Origin: Fidelibacterota bacterium
Lineage (GTDB): Bacteria > Fidelibacterota > Marinisomatia > Marinisomatales > UBA1611
NCBI GenBank assembly: GCA_012964275.1
Contig: DTUG01000158.1
Span: 1-9,812, forward strand
Reading direction: 5' to 3'
DNA: 9,812 nt
Positions 6,898 through 9,812 of the stretch are shown piece by piece. Below the pieces are notes generated by a model. It was not told the DNA's origin. It saw nothing but the letters and a program-made list of their open reading frames with translations, and made no database searches. Each line of letters opens with the position of its first letter. The first letter of the stretch is position 1. A program made the translations under genes and the position numbers.

Positions 6898-8454
6898 TCA
6901 CAATCCTTTCATAACCGCTACAGGAACCAATAACTCTTCCATTGAAATGCCTCCATGCTGAAATGAATTTTTTAATCGGGCCCTATACTTATGTGCTTCA
7001 TTTGGATAAACAAAATACACATCATCCTTGGCAATCAAATAATTGAATTGCGCACCAAAAGAAGGCAGCCTGTATTGCTCAGGATCCTTTATAATTAAAG
7101 CGTTTCGGCTCTTGGCATTTAAATTCCGACCATATTTATATCGAACCCCACTGGATGCTTCTCGGTCGGCCGCAACCATCACATCCTTCTGGACACGAAT
7201 GCTTCCATGGTCACTAGTAATTACAACTGTAAAATCGCTTTCACTAAGTACTTTTAAGACCTGATTAAACCAGGAATGCTCAATCCAGGAATGTACCGCA
7301 GTTCGATACCCTGCTTCATCGGGAACCATTTCCTTCAATACATCCGTTTGTGAACTGCTATGGGCAAGCATATCTACGAAATTGACAACCAGAGCCAATA
7401 TATCTGCCTGCAGCAAATCCTGAATTTTATTCTGAAATTTTCGACCTTCTTCCACTGCCCAGATCTTATGGTAATGTATGGTTTTATCTTTGAAACCATG
7501 GCGCTTTACCTGGTCAACAAGAAAGGTATTTTCAAACCGGTTAAGGCTGGACGCATGTCCCGACATTAATTTTTCCTGCTCCGGATATTTTTTCACCATT
7601 TGATCAGGGAAAAGACCGGAAAAAATAGCATTACGCGAGTAGGGAGTTGCTGATGGTAAAAGGGAAACCTGAAATGAAAGATCCACCTTAAAAAAGGTCT
7701 CAAGAATAGGCAGAATTGCCATAAATTGATCATGCCTTAGACAGTCCACCACAATTAAACAGATTTTGTTATTCCCTTCGAGGGTTGGCTTAATAAAATG
7801 GGAAAACAGGTCAGGGGAAAGTACGGGACGATTTTCAGTTGATAACCATGAAATGAAATTCTGTTCTATGAAATGAGAGAATTCCCGATTACATGTTTGA
7901 ACCTGTTCTATCAATATATTTCCTAGGCCTGTATCTCTATATTCATCGAATTTTAGTTGCCACTTTACCAGTCGATTATAGAGTTCCCACCAATCCTGGC
8001 ATGATAGATCATCCTGCAGACAATCGTTAATATCCTGGAAATCCTTCAAATAATCTGAGGTAGCTCTTTCCTCCCTGAGCCTGGTCTGTTCCAAAACTTG
8101 TTTACAAGCCATGAATATTTGGCTTGGGTTAACAGGTTTGATTAAAAATTGTTCAACCTGACTTGTAATAGCCTCATCCATTAGCCATTCATCTTCTGTT
8201 TTGGTGATCATGATGATCGGCATGGATTCGCGTATATCCTTTATCGATTTCAATGTTTCTAATCCATCCATGCCGGGCATAGACTGATCTAGAAGGATCA
8301 GGTCAAACTGTTTTTTCTGGGAGAGGGCTACTGCATCATTGCCATTGGTGGCTTGAGTCAGGCTGTATCCCTTATCTTCGAGAAAGAGGATATGGGGTTT
8401 CAGATGGTGTATTTCGTCATCCACCCATAAAATATGACCACGGGAATCCTGCAT
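6898..8454 (-). CDS. porX: PorX-like response regulator with PglZ (alkaline phosphatase superfamily) effector domain
   Basis: A 518-aa cytoplasmic two-domain regulator, about the length of Bacteroidota PorX. Residues 7-122 form a receiver domain with acidic pocket D12/D13, phospho-acceptor D56 in LLDQSMPGMDG, and K106-P107. A helical linker spans about 125-225. The PglZ domain (about 230-518) keeps the metal-site pattern of the alkaline phosphatase superfamily: D237, T270, D361, H365, D415-H416 and H500. In Bacteroidota, PorX is phosphorylated by the kinase PorY and controls type IX secretion genes, and its PglZ domain has been reported to cleave oligonucleotides, including cyclic ones. Whether this protein does the same is inference. 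No partner kinase or sigma factor lies in the window. It ends 4 nt before tsaE, so they are probably cotranscribed. There is no Shine-Dalgarno sequence before the ATG. The family call is firm; the symbol is by homology to PorX. Confidence 0.88.
   Translation of the reverse strand: MQDSRGHILWVDDEIHHLKPHILFLEDKGYSLTQATNGNDAVALSQKKQFDLILLDQSMPGMDGLETLKSIKDIRESMPIIMITKTEDEWLMDEAITSQVEQFLIKPVNPSQIFMACKQVLEQTRLREERATSDYLKDFQDINDCLQDDLSCQDWWELYNRLVKWQLKFDEYRDTGLGNILIEQVQTCNREFSHFIEQNFISWLSTENRPVLSPDLFSHFIKPTLEGNNKICLIVVDCLRHDQFMAILPILETFFKVDLSFQVSLLPSATPYSRNAIFSGLFPDQMVKKYPEQEKLMSGHASSLNRFENTFLVDQVKRHGFKDKTIHYHKIWAVEEGRKFQNKIQDLLQADILALVVNFVDMLAHSSSQTDVLKEMVPDEAGYRTAVHSWIEHSWFNQVLKVLSESDFTVVITSDHGSIRVQKDVMVAADREASSGVRYKYGRNLNAKSRNALIIKDPEQYRLPSFGAQFNYLIAKDDVYFVYPNEAHKYRARLKNSFQHGGISMEELLVPVAVMKGL
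6904..6909 (-). promoter_or_regulatory. Shine-Dalgarno-like site of tsaE
   Basis: AAAGGA on the minus strand lies inside the last codons of the upstream regulator gene, 10 nt before the TTG start of tsaE. It is the only purine-rich site in the window at a roughly usable distance from a start codon, and it supports the choice of TTG at 6893. The spacing is slightly long, so this is a moderate call. Confidence 0.4.
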
Positions 8455-8522
8455 GATATATAGATTAAGAAATTACTGATGAACCGAATTAGCTATTGAC
8501 AAGTTTCAGAGAATTTTCAGGA

Positions 8523-9812
8523 TTACTTTGTAACCATTTTCCAAACTCCATCCCAATCTTTTTCCGGCGGTTCTTCCTTAAAATGTTTGCAACGATCCAA
8601 AAAAACAACGGATGGAGTAGTATTACGCCCTTCAAAATGCAATTCCATTGATTCCGATTTTTTAAAAAGATCTAATGCTTTATCCCAATCTTGTTTAAAG
8701 TAGTGATCCAACCCATCTTCAAATGTTTCAATCAAATCCAAGACCGGTCGATCAATAGAATCTTTGGTGTCCATCAGTTCATAAGCACGGACAGGAATCT
8801 TTTTGCCTTTTACTTGAAGAAAATCAAGGAAACGGAAAACATATTCATCATTGCTAGTCTCATAAATATTTTCTCCCACAATTATATATACACCGTATTG
8901 CTTAGCCGCCGGTTCGAGCCGCGCAGCGAGATTAACCGTATCTCCCATCATTGTATATTGCATTCGCATATCCGAGCCCATATTGCCGGTAACCATGGAT
9001 CCACAGTTCAATCCAATCCGATGGCGCATTGAATACACGATTTCTGGCCAGTCACCTTCTTTTTTCCACTTTTCTCTTAGTTTCTTCAATCGAGCCCTCA
9101 TAGCCAAGGAAGTAGCACAGGCCTTTTTTTCATGATCTATTACTGGTGCCGGTGCGCCATAAAAAGCGACAATCGCATCACCAATATATTTATCCAGTGT
9201 TCCTTCATGAGCCAACAATACATCAGTCATAGCAGTCAGGTATTCATTCATGAGCCTTACAAGGCGTTCTGGATCCAATACTTCAGAAAAAGTGGAAAAA
9301 TTTTGTATATCAGAAAAAAAAGCTGTATGGTAATCCTGAACACCCCCCAGTTTAGGTGCCTGATGCTCTTCATTCATTTTATCAATCAGTTCAGGTGAAA
9401 TATATGTGCCAAACGTGTCTTTAAGAAATTTTTTATCTTTTTGTTCATTTAAAAACTGGAAAATCATATTGCTGACATAGGTTATAACAACCCCTGAAAG
9501 AGGAGCCACAATTGGCATTACATAACTCTTCCCCGGTTCGGGGAGCTTGACTTGTAAACTTTCATAAAAGATATCATGTATTGAATGCGGTAGAATAGCT
9601 GCAATACTGGATTTCACCATCCACCAGATATCATTGGAAAATAAACCCAGAGCAAGGCCATAATAAATGATACCTTCCATAAGAATAATAATTCCCGCCA
9701 AAATCGGGTGCACATCCAGTTTTTTAAATAGAACATACGCGATGATACACAGGCCTGCGATTACCAGGAAATGTACAAATGGATACATTCCATCATGAAA
9801 AAGACGGGTTAA
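8523..9812 (-). CDS. Membrane-anchored class III adenylate cyclase (5' end probably beyond the window)
   Basis: Predicted to make cAMP from ATP at the inner face of the membrane. Numbering from the in-window ATG at 9788 (421 aa): hydrophobic segments lie at about 5-22, 28-52 and 90-113, followed by a short linker and the cyclase homology domain at about 150-340. The catalytic set is complete: metal-binding D160 and D204, adenine-selecting K200 and D283, and transition-state N286 and R290 in GDTVNLAARLE. The Lys/Asp pair favours ATP over GTP. Residues 350-421 resemble the TPR-like tail with a closing DWDGVW motif seen in CHASE2-type cyclases. The three-helix region also resembles the end of a CHASE2 sensor. 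The frame stays open for eight more codons to the window edge and the ATG has no ribosome binding site, so I treat the gene as 5'-partial. If 9788 is the true start, the protein has only a membrane anchor. The next gene starts 68 nt downstream. Confidence 0.88.
   Translation of the reverse strand, partial: LTRLFHDGMYPFVHFLVIAGLCIIAYVLFKKLDVHPILAGIIILMEGIIYYGLALGLFSNDIWWMVKSSIAAILPHSIHDIFYESLQVKLPEPGKSYVMPIVAPLSGVVITYVSNMIFQFLNEQKDKKFLKDTFGTYISPELIDKMNEEHQAPKLGGVQDYHTAFFSDIQNFSTFSEVLDPERLVRLMNEYLTAMTDVLLAHEGTLDKYIGDAIVAFYGAPAPVIDHEKKACATSLAMRARLKKLREKWKKEGDWPEIVYSMRHRIGLNCGSMVTGNMGSDMRMQYTMMGDTVNLAARLEPAAKQYGVYIIVGENIYETSNDEYVFRFLDFLQVKGKKIPVRAYELMDTKDSIDRPVLDLIETFEDGLDHYFKQDWDKALDLFKKSESMELHFEGRNTTPSVVFLDRCKHFKEEPPEKDWDGVWKMVTK

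Noticed and set aside
6898..8454. BREX/Pgl phage-defence assignment on the basis of the PglZ domain
   Set aside because: The domain is fused to a receiver domain in PorX order and length, and no other BREX or Pgl gene (methyltransferase, BrxC-like ATPase, kinase) is nearby.
8455..8522. A promoter between the cyclase and the PorX-like gene
   Set aside because: A TTGTCA box is present, but no matching -10 box or Bacteroidota-type -7 motif at a fitting distance could be recognised in the 68 nt.

Overview
The window carries nine protein genes, all transcribed on the minus strand (right to left), packed with little spacing. In transcription order they are: a membrane-anchored class III adenylate cyclase (probably cut by the right window edge), a PorX-type response regulator fused to a PglZ/alkaline-phosphatase-like domain, tsaE, tsaB, rimI, accD, surE, guaA and, after a terminator-like hairpin, glmS. 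No tRNA, rRNA, CRISPR array or transposase gene was recognised.

The organism is probably a bacterium of the Fibrobacterota-Chlorobiota-Bacteroidota (FCB) side of the tree, with the marine Marinimicrobia (SAR406) a reasonable candidate. This is inference. It rests on the PorX homologue (known from Bacteroidota with type IX secretion and their relatives), on the porX-tsaE adjacency, and on the near absence of Shine-Dalgarno sequences, with an A-rich stretch before glmS as in many Bacteroidota. No marker gene in the window fixes the phylum.

Region by region. Positions 8523-9812 hold the cyclase, whose frame stays open to the right edge and whose membrane part looks like the end of a CHASE2 sensor. 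Positions 6898-8454 hold the PorX-like regulator. Positions 3754-6893 hold a tight block: tsaE-tsaB-rimI (threonylcarbamoyl-adenosine tRNA modification and protein N-acetylation), accD (fatty acid synthesis) and surE (nucleotide phosphatase). Neighbours in the block either overlap by 4 nt or are separated by 2 to 5 nt. guaA (GMP synthesis) overlaps surE by 17 nt and ends the block. Positions 2023-2219 are intergenic and contain two hairpins. Positions 181-2022 hold glmS (glucosamine-6-phosphate synthesis). Positions 1-180 are non-coding as far as can be judged and are rich in inverted repeats.

Most of the block is housekeeping. The part most worth attention is the right end: a cyclic-nucleotide-making enzyme next to a PorX-type regulator whose effector domain belongs to a phosphodiesterase-capable family. 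Smaller oddities are a histidine replacing the usual glutamine after the GuaA nucleophile, a perfect GC-rich palindrome inside tsaB, and the structured intergenic stretches on both sides of glmS.
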